Shown here one piece after another: positions 1-8,522 of a DNA stretch of 57,659 nucleotides. The stretch's first letter is position 1. Each line of letters opens with the position of its first letter. The notes beneath the pieces were generated by a model. It was not told the origin of the DNA. It saw nothing but the letters and a program-made list of their open reading frames with translations, and did no database searches. The translations under genes were made by a program, and so were the position numbers. This DNA comes from an uncultured Pelagibacteraceae bacterium (GTDB lineage Bacteria; Pseudomonadota; Alphaproteobacteria; Pelagibacterales; AG-422-B15), in contig CABZHO010000004.1 in assembly GCA_902525595.1 (NCBI GenBank), positions 1-57,659 of the forward strand, written 5' to 3'.

Positions 1-1
1 T

Positions 2-304
2 CCGATTGCAGTTATAAGAAGTTTAATAATTTATTTAAAACGTATTCAAGCTACAAAAATACATATGAAACAAGGTGCAGATTTTGAAGTTGCAATTAAA
101 AACTTAAAACCCCCTGTTTTCTGGAAGGAAAAAGATAGCTTTAAAATTCATTGTCAAAAATGGCCACTAAAAATCATTGAGAAAAACTTGTCTGATCTTT
201 TGGACGCAGAAGTACAATGTAAGTCAGATAGTAACTTAGCAAAAATAATTTGTGAGAGATTCATCACTGAAATTTCCTATAGAGGAAGTCAATATTATCA
301 ATAA
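2..304 (+). CDS. holA: DNA polymerase III subunit delta, C-terminal fragment (cut by window edge)
   Basis: The reading frame is open from base 2, so the gene enters from the left; an internal ATG at 65 is not the true start. The visible 100 codons match the C-terminal helical domain of HolA, the clamp-loader subunit that opens the beta clamp. The PPVFWKEKDSFK segment and the following DAEVQCKS segment are family landmarks. Its position next to parB is the usual alphaproteobacterial order. The stop codon (302-304) directly abuts the convergent parB stop (305-307), so no terminator fits between them. The N-terminal AAA+ part lies outside the window. Confidence 0.85.
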   Translation, partial: PIAVIRSLIIYLKRIQATKIHMKQGADFEVAIKNLKPPVFWKEKDSFKIHCQKWPLKIIEKNLSDLLDAEVQCKSDSNLAKIICERFITEISYRGSQYYQ

Positions 305-1165
305 CTAATTTTTCAATTTTTGAGAAACAAGTTCTAGTTGATCTAGACTCTTGTATTCAATCTTCATATAACCACCTTTTTTTCCACGGTGATTGATTAA
401 AACATTTAAACCAAGTTTTTCAGATATTTTTTCTTCTAAATCAATTGTATCTGGATCCTTTAATTTTATCTTTTGCACAGTACTTTTTCTACTTTTAGCA
501 AGGCTTTCAGCCTCTCTTACACTGAGATTTTCGTTTATTATTTTTTCAGCAAGTTGTTCTGGGAAAGCACTATTCATTATGGCTCTCGCATGGCCCGAAG
601 AAATTTTTCCCTCAGAAATCATATCCTGAATTGATTGAGGCAAAGTTAATAGTCTTAATATATTAGCAATATGGCTTCTGCTCTTTCCAACAATTTCAGA
701 GAGAACTTCTTGGGTATGACCATGATTGTCAATTAATCTTTTATATCCAGCTGCTTCTTCAATAGGTGACAAGTCTGAACGTTGAATGTTTTCAATAATT
801 GCAATTTCAAGCGCTTCAACATCGTCTAAATTTTTGATAACTGCAGGGATTTTATGTAGCTGTGCTATTTGAGCAGCTCTCCATCTTCTTTCACCAGCAA
901 TGATCTCGTATGAATCTTCATCTGTCTTTGAAGGTCGAACTAATATTGGTTGAACTAAGCCTTTTGATTTTATTGACTCGGCCAATTCATTAATACTATT
1001 TTTATCAAACAACCTTCTTGGTTGAGAAGGACTGGGTTTTAATGCAGCAATTGAAATTGTAACTTCAGAACTTTTTACTGTGTTATCAGTTGAATTAATA
1101 TTGGTATCGCCCATTAGAGATGATAGTCCTCGACCTAGTCCTTTTTTTGGAATGTTAGTTTTCAT
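305..1165 (-). CDS. parB: Chromosome partitioning protein ParB
   Basis: This 286-residue ParB/Spo0J protein is a CTP-dependent DNA clamp that loads at parS and spreads to build the segregation complex. The N-terminal ParA-contact region has GLGRGLSSL (9-17). The CTP-binding fold has GERRWRAA (91-98) and ENIQR (125-129). A helix-turn-helix lies around 148-172, and a C-terminal dimerisation domain follows. Its ATG overlaps the parA stop by one base (TAATG), which suggests translational coupling. A perfect parS lies about 1.4 kb upstream in rsmG, so the cis site and its binding protein share one operon. Confidence 0.97.
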   Translation of the reverse strand: MKTNIPKKGLGRGLSSLMGDTNINSTDNTVKSSEVTISIAALKPSPSQPRRLFDKNSINELAESIKSKGLVQPILVRPSKTDEDSYEIIAGERRWRAAQIAQLHKIPAVIKNLDDVEALEIAIIENIQRSDLSPIEEAAGYKRLIDNHGHTQEVLSEIVGKSRSHIANILRLLTLPQSIQDMISEGKISSGHARAIMNSAFPEQLAEKIINENLSVREAESLAKSRKSTVQKIKLKDPDTIDLEEKISEKLGLNVLINHRGKKGGYMKIEYKSLDQLELVSQKLKN

Positions 1166-1950
1166 TAAGCGGCCTCTTTTTCTTTATTTTGTTTTATTAT
1201 TTCGTTAGCTAAATTTAAATAAGCCTGACTACCTGATGCATTTTGATCATAAATTAATGCAGGCATACCAAATGATGGTGCTTCAGATACTCTTACATTT
1301 CTTGGAATAATTGTTTGGTAAACTTGTTCTTTCAGATGAGACCTAACATCATTTGCAACTTGAGAAGATAATTTATTTCTTCCATCAAACATTGTTAGAA
1401 CTATTCCATCAATAGAAAGACTCGGATTTAAGTTTTGTTTAACCCTATCTATTGTTTTAATTAATTGACTTAAACCTTCGAGAGCAAAAAATTCACACTG
1501 CAAAGGAACAATAATAGAATTAGCTGCAGTCATGGCCATGACAGTTAATAAACTCAAAGCAGGAGGACAATCTAAAAAAATATAATTAAAATTATTAATG
1601 TCTTCACTCTCTAATATTTTTTTTAAAGTGAAAGCTCTATCACTAACATCTGCTAATTCAGGTTCGATGCCTGAGAGATCAACAGTTGATGGGATAATAA
1701 ATAAATTATCAATAGATGTATTTTTTATGGATTGATCAATTGAAGTATTTCCTGACAGTACATCATAAATAGAGTTTTGACGATTTTCATAGTCAATACC
1801 TAAGCCTGTACTTGCATTGCCTTGCGGATCGAGATCAATAAGTAATACTTTTTCCCCAGAAGCAGCTAGGGCTGTGGATAAGTTTATTGCTGTAGTGGTT
1901 TTACCTACTCCTCCTTTCTGATTCGATATAGCGATTATTTTATTTTTCAT
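1165..1950 (-). CDS. parA: Chromosome partitioning ATPase ParA (Soj)
   Basis: This 261-residue Walker-type ATPase forms the nucleoid-bound gradient that moves ParB-parS complexes to the cell pole. The deviant P-loop KGGVGKTT is at residues 12-19, and an aspartate-bearing LIDLDPQGN segment is at about 37-45. The length is typical of chromosomal Soj/ParA, without the N-terminal HTH of plasmid ParA. The start ATG overlaps the rsmG stop by one base, and its own stop overlaps the parB start by one base, so the three genes read as one tightly coupled unit. Confidence 0.97.
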   Translation of the reverse strand: MKNKIIAISNQKGGVGKTTTAINLSTALAASGEKVLLIDLDPQGNASTGLGIDYENRQNSIYDVLSGNTSIDQSIKNTSIDNLFIIPSTVDLSGIEPELADVSDRAFTLKKILESEDINNFNYIFLDCPPALSLLTVMAMTAANSIIVPLQCEFFALEGLSQLIKTIDRVKQNLNPSLSIDGIVLTMFDGRNKLSSQVANDVRSHLKEQVYQTIIPRNVRVSEAPSFGMPALIYDQNASGSQAYLNLANEIIKQNKEKEAA

Positions 1951-2573
1951 TAAGTACTTGATTTTATTATATTTTTTATCTCTATAATATATGATCTCTT
2001 GTTTTTTGGATTTTCATGGAGTTTATATTCGAAATTCCAACATTTAGTAGCTATAATTAATTCACTATCTATATTTACACCTTTATGTAAAAGCAATGTA
2101 GTATTTTTTTTGCATAGTTTATAACTTATTGATAATAAATGATTTAATTGACTAACTGCCCTTGCTAAAATAAAATCAAACTTTCTATTTTCTATCTTTT
2201 CAGCCTTGGTGGGAATCACTTCTGTATTTATAAGCTCTAAATTAGCGATACATTTTCTTAGAAATGATGATCTTTTTGTCCTATTTTCACACAAAAAAAT
2301 TCTATTTTTCCCACCATAGACTATTGATATTGGTACACCTGGGAGCCCAGCACCACTCCCGATATCAATAATGTCATTATCATTACTTTTTATAAACTCT
2401 AATATTCTAAGAGAGTCATAGAAATGCCTTTTCCATAGAGAATTTATATCATTTTTGGATATTAAACTTTGATCTTCAGCTAAAATCATTTCCTTATATT
2501 TCGACAATTTTTCAATTGTTTCACGTGAAACATTTGGCAAAAGCTCTTTAAGAGCCTCGGGCGAATCAATCAT
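1950..2573 (-). CDS. rsmG: 16S rRNA (guanine527-N7)-methyltransferase RsmG (GidB)
   Basis: This 207-residue class I SAM methyltransferase modifies G527 of 16S rRNA. The SAM-binding loop IGSGAGLPG is at residues 71-79. NVSRET (14-19) is conserved in many RsmG proteins, and here its codons spell a perfect parS palindrome, so the same bases serve protein coding and chromosome segregation. The gene follows mnmG with a 9-bp gap and overlaps parA by one base. Loss of RsmG gives low-level streptomycin resistance in other bacteria (family knowledge). Confidence 0.95.
   Translation of the reverse strand: MIDSPEALKELLPNVSRETIEKLSKYKEMILAEDQSLISKNDINSLWKRHFYDSLRILEFIKSNDNDIIDIGSGAGLPGVPISIVYGGKNRIFLCENRTKRSSFLRKCIANLELINTEVIPTKAEKIENRKFDFILARAVSQLNHLLSISYKLCKKNTTLLLHKGVNIDSELIIATKCWNFEYKLHENPKNKRSYIIEIKNIIKSST
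2517..2532. promoter_or_regulatory. parS: parS centromere site, perfect palindrome
   Basis: The 16 bases TGTTTCACGTGAAACA are identical to the universal bacterial parS consensus and perfectly palindromic. They lie inside rsmG, encoding the NVSRET residues, about 10 kb from the predicted oriC and in the same operon as parA and parB. ParB is expected to load here. I saw no second full match in the window. Confidence 0.95.
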
Positions 2574-2582
2574 AAGTTGATT

Positions 2583-4451
2583 TTATGCTAATTTTTGAGA
2601 TTTTACCTTGGTTTTTATGTAAGATAAAATAACACTTAGAGCTGCAGGTGTCACACCATCAATTCTTGATGCCTGGGACAAATTTTTAGGTTTAATTTTT
2701 GTTAGTTTTTCAACAATTTCTGTTGATAAACTTGGAATTAGTCCATAATTAATATTATTTGGAATTTCAACTTTTTCCTCTTTAGTAAGTGAAATAATCT
2801 CAGTTTCTTGCTTCTTTATATAACCTTTATAGTGAGCCTCGGTTGATATTTGATCAAGTATTTCCCTGCTATATTTCTTTAGATTTAAACCAAAAATTTT
2901 ATCAATTTTATCCATATCAATATTGGGATAAGCTAGTAAATCAAAAGCTGATCTTTTTTTGCCGTCTTGGTTAATTTGAATGCCAATCTTTGAAAGCGCA
3001 TTTGGTGTAACGTATTGATTTTTAACAATATTATTTAATTTGTCCAAATTTTCTTTTTTATCTGAATATTTTTTAAATCGATTGCTACCTACAAGACCTA
3101 AATTATATCCAGTCTCAGTTAACCTTAGATCAGCATTGTCTGCTCGTAATAAAAGTCTGTATTCTGCCCTTGAAGTAAACATTCTATAGGGTTCTGTAAC
3201 CCCTTTAAGTGTTAAATCGTCAATCATAACACCAATATATGAGTCATTTCTTGAAAAAACATATTCCTTATTATTGAGCGAAATTGCTGCATTCAAACCT
3301 GCCACAAGTCCTTGCCCTGCAGCTTCCTCATAACCTGTAGTTCCATTAATTTGACCAGCAAGGTAAAGACCTTTTATTTTTTTTGTTTCTAATGTTTGAT
3401 AAAGTTCTTGTGGATCAATAAAATCATATTCGATGGCATAACCATGCCTTACTATTTTAGCATTCTCTAAACCATTGATTTTACTTATAAATTCATTCTG
3501 CACTTCTGGTGGCAGTGATGTTGAGATACCATTTGGGTATATTAAATCACTATCAAGTCCTTCCGGTTCTAAAAATATTTGATGTCTCAATTTATCTGCA
3601 AATTTAACCACTTTGTCCTCTACAGAAGGGCAATATCTAGGCCCTGTTCCACTTATTTTACCAGAGTAAATAGCTGATTTTGTTATATTTTTTTGAATAA
3701 TGTTATGAACAGACTCATTTGTATAAGTCATATGACATGGCAGTTGTTCATTATGAGTTTTTTTGGTTAAGAATGAGAAATAAGAATGCTCATCATCTGC
3801 ATACTGTTTTTCGAGTTTAGTAAAATCTATTGTATTTTTATTAAGTCTTGCTGGTGTTCCAGTTTTTAGACGTCCAATATTAAAGCCAGTTTTATAGAGT
3901 GAGTTTGCAAGCCCAATTGAAGCTGAATCACCGTGTCTTCCAGCTGGGATAGTTTTGTCGCCTAAGTGAATTAACCCATTCAAAAATGTCCCAGTTGTAA
4001 TGATAACTTTTTTAGTCGATATTTTTTTGCCACTCGCACAAGTAACACCAGCAATTTGTTTATCATTGTCAAAAATCAAATCTTCTACTGGATCAAATAA
4101 GAGATCGAGATTTGTTGTATTTCCAATCTCCTCTTGCATATGTTTTTTATAGAGCTTTCTATCCGATTGAGCTCTTGGCCCTCTTACTGCAGGGCCTTTT
4201 GTTCTATTAAGCAATCTGTACTGGATGCTTGATAAATCAGCTATTCGCCCCATTATTCCGTCAAGTGCGTCGATTTCTCTTACTAAATGACCTTTACCAA
4301 GACCGCCAATGGCAGGATTGCAAGACATTTCTCCAATAGTATCAAATTTATGGCTGATCAAGAGGGTTTTCGCACCAACACGTGCAGATGTAGTCGCAGC
4401 CTCACAGCCAGCATGACCTCCCCCGACTATTACAACATCATAACTAGACAT
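2583..4451 (-). CDS. mnmG: tRNA uridine-5-carboxymethylaminomethyl modification enzyme MnmG (GidA)
   Basis: This 622-residue FAD protein works with MnmE to add the carboxymethylaminomethyl group to wobble U34 of several tRNAs. The dinucleotide-binding motif GGGHAG is at residues 10-15. The central region has the family segment around CPSVEDK and the GTTGYEEAAGQG FAD site, and the helical tRNA/MnmE-binding tail is intact. The length fits the family. It follows mnmE after a 48-bp gap holding an AT-rich 21-bp palindrome. Gene order mnmE-mnmG-rsmG-parA-parB is classic for origin regions. Confidence 0.97.
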   Translation of the reverse strand: MSSYDVVIVGGGHAGCEAATTSARVGAKTLLISHKFDTIGEMSCNPAIGGLGKGHLVREIDALDGIMGRIADLSSIQYRLLNRTKGPAVRGPRAQSDRKLYKKHMQEEIGNTTNLDLLFDPVEDLIFDNDKQIAGVTCASGKKISTKKVIITTGTFLNGLIHLGDKTIPAGRHGDSASIGLANSLYKTGFNIGRLKTGTPARLNKNTIDFTKLEKQYADDEHSYFSFLTKKTHNEQLPCHMTYTNESVHNIIQKNITKSAIYSGKISGTGPRYCPSVEDKVVKFADKLRHQIFLEPEGLDSDLIYPNGISTSLPPEVQNEFISKINGLENAKIVRHGYAIEYDFIDPQELYQTLETKKIKGLYLAGQINGTTGYEEAAGQGLVAGLNAAISLNNKEYVFSRNDSYIGVMIDDLTLKGVTEPYRMFTSRAEYRLLLRADNADLRLTETGYNLGLVGSNRFKKYSDKKENLDKLNNIVKNQYVTPNALSKIGIQINQDGKKRSAFDLLAYPNIDMDKIDKIFGLNLKKYSREILDQISTEAHYKGYIKKQETEIISLTKEEKVEIPNNINYGLIPSLSTEIVEKLTKIKPKNLSQASRIDGVTPAALSVILSYIKTKVKSQKLA

Positions 4452-4454
4452 GAA

Positions 4455-4475
4455 TAAGTTAATTAAATTAACTTA
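4455..4475. repeat. Perfect AT-rich 21-bp inverted repeat upstream of mnmG
   Basis: Two 10-base arms (TAAGTTAATT and AATTAACTTA) are separated by one base in the short mnmE-mnmG gap, just upstream of the mnmG start codon. It could be an operator or a weak hairpin in the transcript. It is not a terminator: there is only one G or C per arm and no adjoining T-run on the transcribed strand. Function is unknown. Confidence 0.5.
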
Positions 4476-4499
4476 AACTAATTGCAATCAATTATTTTT

Positions 4500-5795
4500 T
4501 TATTTACCGATACAAAAATCTTTAAAGATAACTTCCAAATATTCTTCAACATCTACATGGCCGGTTATTTTTCCAATTTCTTGAATAGCTAATCTTAACT
4601 CCTCAACCATAAGTTCAGAATTAACTTTTAAATCGATGCTTCGTGCACTTAGTAAACTTTGCACAGAATTTTGAACGCCTAATATATAGCGTGTCTTTGT
4701 AGGTATAGTGTCTGTGTAACCTATAAATTTATTTGATACCTGCTCAGCAATTTTATTGATTAAATTATCAATACCTTTGCCTCCTAAAACTGAGATATTT
4801 ATACAGCCTTCTTGTTTAAAATTGTTATGCAAGTCGCATTTATTTAAAACTGTAAGACGATCCTCGTATAGTTTAACATTATTTGGATCATCAAATAACT
4901 CTAAGACTAAATTTGCTTCTTTAATTTTATTTTGCGTTATCTCAATTCCTTTTTTTTCAATTTCATCTTCTGTGTCTCTTAAACCAGCCGTATCTGTAAA
5001 AATGACTGGAAATCCAGCTATATTTAATCGAACTTCAATAGCGTCCCTTGTTGTTCCCTCCCTATCAGACACAATGGCAACGTCACGATTTGCAAGTGAG
5101 TTAATCAAACTTGATTTACCAACATTTGGAGACCCAATGATAGCAACTTTATAACCATCCCTTAATATCTCTCCTTGATTACGTTGTTTCAAATGTTCAT
5201 TCATTTCATCTAAAAGTTTTTCAATTTTTGAATTAATATTATTGAGAACATTTTCAGGAATGTCTTCTTCAGCAAAATCTATATCTGCTTCAAGATACGC
5301 TACTAATTCTACTAAAGATTTTCTCCACGATAAATATAGTTTGTTTAGTGAGCCATTCATTTGAGACAGTGCTTGGTTGTGTTGTATTTCAGTTTGCGCA
5401 TTTATTAAATCACCCATGGCCTCAATTGCTGTTAAATCCATCTTATTATTGATGAATGCTATTTTTGAAAATTCACCAGGTTGCGCTAGTCTCAACTGAT
5501 CAATATTTGAAAGTGATTTAAGTAAAAGTTGAACTGTAGTACTTCCACCGTGCACATGAAACTCGACAACATCTTCACCTGTAAAACTTTTAGGCTTCGA
5601 AAAAAATACAGCAAGACCCTTGTCAATTAAATTGCCAGTTTCTGGATCATAAAATTCTGATTTTGTTAAAACATTTGGATCGAAGTGACTTTTGCGAGAA
5701 ATAGTTTTAAGAGCTGTAAGCGCTAAGTGACCAGATACACGAACTACAGCCAGACCTGCAACTCCGCTTGCTGTTGATAGTGCAAATATTGTCAT
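4500..5795 (-). CDS. mnmE: tRNA modification GTPase MnmE (TrmE)
   Basis: This 431-residue G protein is the partner of MnmG in wobble-uridine modification. The order is an N-terminal tetrahydrofolate-binding domain (1 to about 115), a helical domain, and an inserted G domain with P-loop GSPNVGKSS (221-229) and a DREGTTRD switch. It ends with the C-terminal CIGK tetrapeptide whose Cys is needed for modification. Complete and of normal length. It is the first gene of the leftward mnmE-to-parB operon; the 34-bp gap to the nitroreductase gene upstream shows no clear promoter. Confidence 0.97.
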   Translation of the reverse strand: MTIFALSTASGVAGLAVVRVSGHLALTALKTISRKSHFDPNVLTKSEFYDPETGNLIDKGLAVFFSKPKSFTGEDVVEFHVHGGSTTVQLLLKSLSNIDQLRLAQPGEFSKIAFINNKMDLTAIEAMGDLINAQTEIQHNQALSQMNGSLNKLYLSWRKSLVELVAYLEADIDFAEEDIPENVLNNINSKIEKLLDEMNEHLKQRNQGEILRDGYKVAIIGSPNVGKSSLINSLANRDVAIVSDREGTTRDAIEVRLNIAGFPVIFTDTAGLRDTEDEIEKKGIEITQNKIKEANLVLELFDDPNNVKLYEDRLTVLNKCDLHNNFKQEGCINISVLGGKGIDNLINKIAEQVSNKFIGYTDTIPTKTRYILGVQNSVQSLLSARSIDLKVNSELMVEELRLAIQEIGKITGHVDVEEYLEVIFKDFCIGK

Positions 5796-5829
5796 AATAA
5801 ACTATGTGATTGCCGTTTAATCTAGATGA

Positions 5830-6387
5830 TTAATCCCATTTAGTCACAAAGTCGCTTAATTCTAATTCAGGTATCCTTTTTTCAGATCCTTCTGGTGTGC
5901 CGACGTATAAGTAACCAAGGACTTTCTCATTTTCTCGAAGTCCTAAATAAGAGGAGATTTTTTCATTTAGAGCTAAAGCACCCGTTCTCCACATTCCTCC
6001 AAATTTAAGAGCGCTGAGTGCCAATAAAATATTTTGTGCTGCAGCTGCTGTTGACATAATTTGTTCTATCTCGGGCACTTTTGGATGTTCTTTTATATGG
6101 GATATTAAGATTATTATCATTGGTGCTCGGAAAGGTGCGTTTTTATACTTTTCAACTTTTTGTTGATCACCTCCTGCAATATGATCATTAGCAAATTGAG
6201 AGAATATTTCAGATAATTTTCTAATTCCATCGCCTGTAACCTCAATGAACCTCGATGGTCTCAACCAGGCATGATCTGGTGCTCGTAAGGCTGCTTTGTA
6301 TACAAGCTGCATCTGTTCATCTGATGGAAGAGGCTCCGAGAGCACTCTTGGTGAATTTCTTGAAATAATATTTTCTAATGCATCCAT
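5830..6387 (-). CDS. Nitroreductase-family FMN oxidoreductase (YdjA-like)
   Basis: This 185-residue single-domain nitroreductase resembles the short YdjA/RibBA-type group, and is expected to bind FMN as a homodimer and reduce nitro or quinone compounds with NAD(P)H. The N-terminal part has the ISRNSPRVLSEP motif for FMN phosphate contacts and a PDHAWLRPSRF segment in place of the usual P-S-W-N. The C-terminal part has a GGMWRTG loop. The natural substrate cannot be read from sequence. The start codon lies only 21 bp from the preferred start of the divergent ogt gene. Confidence 0.85.
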   Translation of the reverse strand: MDALENIISRNSPRVLSEPLPSDEQMQLVYKAALRAPDHAWLRPSRFIEVTGDGIRKLSEIFSQFANDHIAGGDQQKVEKYKNAPFRAPMIIILISHIKEHPKVPEIEQIMSTAAAAQNILLALSALKFGGMWRTGALALNEKISSYLGLRENEKVLGYLYVGTPEGSEKRIPELELSDFVTKWD

Positions 6388-6408
6388 ATGATATACCTTA
6401 ATGTATAC

Positions 6409-6864
6409 ATGAGTTCTTATGTTTTCAAATCATTGATTGGCAATATTAAAATTATCTCAGAAAATAATAAAATTACTGGTATTAGCCTAACTCGAAAAGC
6501 CATTACCAACACTAAAGATAAACTATTACTTCGAGCAGCTTTTCAGATTAACTCCTATCTAACACGCAAGCGAAGATCACTATCTTTTCCTACAAGACAG
6601 ATGGGAACTCGTTTCCAAAATCGGGTTTGGAACCATTTGAGATGTGTTCCCTACGGCCATACTACAAGCTACGGTCAAATAGCCAAAAAGTTAAGGACAT
6701 CACCGCGAGCAGTTGGCGGAGCTCTAGGGCGAAATAATTTAATGATGTCGGTACCATGCCACCGAGTCGTATCCAGAAACGGCAAGCTTACAGGGTTTAC
6801 ATCGGTCGGTGGGATTATAACAAAAAAGAAATTATTAGACGTTGAACAAAAGACTCACAAATAA
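6409..6864 (+). CDS. ogt: Methylated-DNA--protein-cysteine methyltransferase
   Basis: This suicide DNA-repair protein moves the methyl group from O6-methylguanine to its own Cys. The acceptor motif PCHRV and the upstream GTRFQNRVWNHL and PYGHTTSYG segments are all present, with the helix-turn-helix arginine finger region around RAVGGALGRNN. I chose ATG 6409 (151 residues) because it aligns with the usual Ogt N-terminus; ATG 6388 would add seven residues and abut the divergent nitroreductase start. The 3' end overlaps apt by 23 bp. It is the single-domain Ogt type, with no Ada regulatory domain. Confidence 0.92.
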   Translation: MSSYVFKSLIGNIKIISENNKITGISLTRKAITNTKDKLLLRAAFQINSYLTRKRRSLSFPTRQMGTRFQNRVWNHLRCVPYGHTTSYGQIAKKLRTSPRAVGGALGRNNLMMSVPCHRVVSRNGKLTGFTSVGGIITKKKLLDVEQKTHK

Positions 6865-7381
6865 GTTAAAAAAAAATATTCGAGTAATTCCCAACTTTCC
6901 AAAGAAAGGAATTCTTTTTCAAGACATTACTTCCATTACTGATGACAAAAAATTATTTAACGAAGTAATTAACGAAATTTCAAAATATGCTAGTGAGCAG
7001 AAATTTACTAAAGTTGCAGGCGTTGAAGCAAGGGGTTTCATTTTCGGCGTTGCAGTTGCTTTTAATTTGGGCCTTCCTTTTGTTCCGATTAGAAAAAAAG
7101 GAAAGCTTCCTGGAAAAGTTCTGCGGCAAAAATATTCTCTTGAGTACGGCAACGACGAAATCCAAATTCATAGTAATTCGATAACTTCACGAGATAGGGT
7201 TTTAATAATTGATGACTTAATTGCAACCGGTGGTACAGCTATAGCTTCAGCAAAGCTTATCTCCAAGTGCAAGGTAAAAAGAATCGAATTTTATTTTATA
7301 ATCGATCTCAAAAATGTTGGGGGTTCACAAAAATTAAGAAAAAAATTTAGACTGTCTTCAATTTTAGAGGCTGAAGGGTAA
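6842..7381 (+). CDS. apt: Adenine phosphoribosyltransferase
   Basis: This 179-residue purine-salvage enzyme makes AMP from adenine and PRPP. The PRPP-binding motif VLIIDDLIATGGT is at 120-132, and the N-terminal IPNFPKKGILFQDIT is the Apt signature. The start is TTG at 6842, inside the end of ogt; no ATG gives a complete N-terminus. Overlap of the two genes suggests co-transcription. Ten bases separate it from the downstream exported deiminase. Confidence 0.93.
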   Translation: MNKRLTNKLKKNIRVIPNFPKKGILFQDITSITDDKKLFNEVINEISKYASEQKFTKVAGVEARGFIFGVAVAFNLGLPFVPIRKKGKLPGKVLRQKYSLEYGNDEIQIHSNSITSRDRVLIIDDLIATGGTAIASAKLISKCKVKRIEFYFIIDLKNVGGSQKLRKKFRLSSILEAEG

Positions 7382-7391
7382 TAGGTAAAAA

Positions 7392-8510
7392 TTGAAAAGT
7401 AAAATTTGGTTTCTCTTCCTTACATTGATATTTATTATGATGAATATCAATATTCAAGCCGCTGAAGAAGCAACGCATGGGGTTACACGTGTTCCAGCTG
7501 AATGGGAACCCCAAGAGGCAATATGGATGCAATGGCCAGGTTTTTGGGAAAAAAGTTATGAACCAACTTTTGCGAAGATGGCTGATATCATTTCAAGATA
7601 CGAAAAATTACACATTCTCTATCATTCAGATCAGATTTATGCAGAAGCCCAAAAGTCCATTTTAGATGTAGACTCAGACCCACTGCAAAACAATATTTAC
7701 TGGCATAAAGTGCCCAATGATAATGCTTGGATGAGAGACAATGGGCCTGTTTATGTTTTTAATGATAATGAGCTAAGAATTCAAAATTGGAATTTTGATG
7801 CATGGGGTGGTGCTTTTGGTTCAGATGTCTCTTTTGTTTTAGATAATGAAGTTCCAAATAGAGTTGGTGAGATTTTAGATTTGCCTGTAGATCACGTCGA
7901 CATAGTACATGAACGAGGTAACCTAGAATTTAATGGATTAGATACAGTTATATTAAACTGGAGTACCATTAGTGACCCAAGCAGGAACTTAAACTACAGT
8001 AAACGGCAAGCAGAAATTGATCTTAAAAAATACTTCGGTGTATCTAAAGTCATTTTTATTGAGGGTGTTCCGGACGGAGATCTTACCAAAGGACACACTG
8101 ATGGCATTGCACGCTTTATAGATCCAAAGACTGTCGTTGTCGTTCAATGTACAACGCAGTCATTATGTCAACCAAGTAGTAATGATGCTGAGATTTATGA
8201 TAAGGCGGCTAAAGTTATTCAAGAGTCAGGGTTTAATGTAATAAGAGAACCTATAGAAGGTTATGTTCAATTCAATGGTCAAGTGTTTGATACAAATTAC
8301 ATGAACTGGTTAGTAGGGAATGGATTTGTAATTGTGCCAAGTTTTGGAAATCCGGATACTGACATCCCAGCAAAATCTCGCATAGAGAAATATTTTCCGA
8401 ATCGTGATGTGCATTTAGTAGACGTGTTAAGCTCTTGGGCAGCTGGAGGTGGGATACATTGTCATACAAATGATCAACCAGCTTTTTCACTTTTAAAGAC
8501 TGAAGGGTAA
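7392..8510 (+). CDS. Exported agmatine deiminase / peptidyl-arginine deiminase family protein
   Basis: This 372-residue guanidino-group hydrolase has a clear signal peptide (hydrophobic residues about 5-17, cleavage near 24) after a TTG start. The catalytic features of the agmatine deiminase/PAD_porph family are visible: WMRDNGP (113-119), GHTDG (234-238) and the nucleophilic Cys357 in GGGIHCHTN. The usual EGG segment reads HERGN here. Cytoplasmic AguA normally lacks a signal peptide, so this copy probably acts in the periplasm on agmatine, or on free or peptide arginine. No putrescine-pathway partner gene (aguB) is adjacent. Specificity between agmatine and arginine is undecided. Confidence 0.85.
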   Translation: MKSKIWFLFLTLIFIMMNINIQAAEEATHGVTRVPAEWEPQEAIWMQWPGFWEKSYEPTFAKMADIISRYEKLHILYHSDQIYAEAQKSILDVDSDPLQNNIYWHKVPNDNAWMRDNGPVYVFNDNELRIQNWNFDAWGGAFGSDVSFVLDNEVPNRVGEILDLPVDHVDIVHERGNLEFNGLDTVILNWSTISDPSRNLNYSKRQAEIDLKKYFGVSKVIFIEGVPDGDLTKGHTDGIARFIDPKTVVVVQCTTQSLCQPSSNDAEIYDKAAKVIQESGFNVIREPIEGYVQFNGQVFDTNYMNWLVGNGFVIVPSFGNPDTDIPAKSRIEKYFPNRDVHLVDVLSSWAAGGGIHCHTNDQPAFSLLKTEG

Positions 8511-8522
8511 TTGTTGTTTCGA

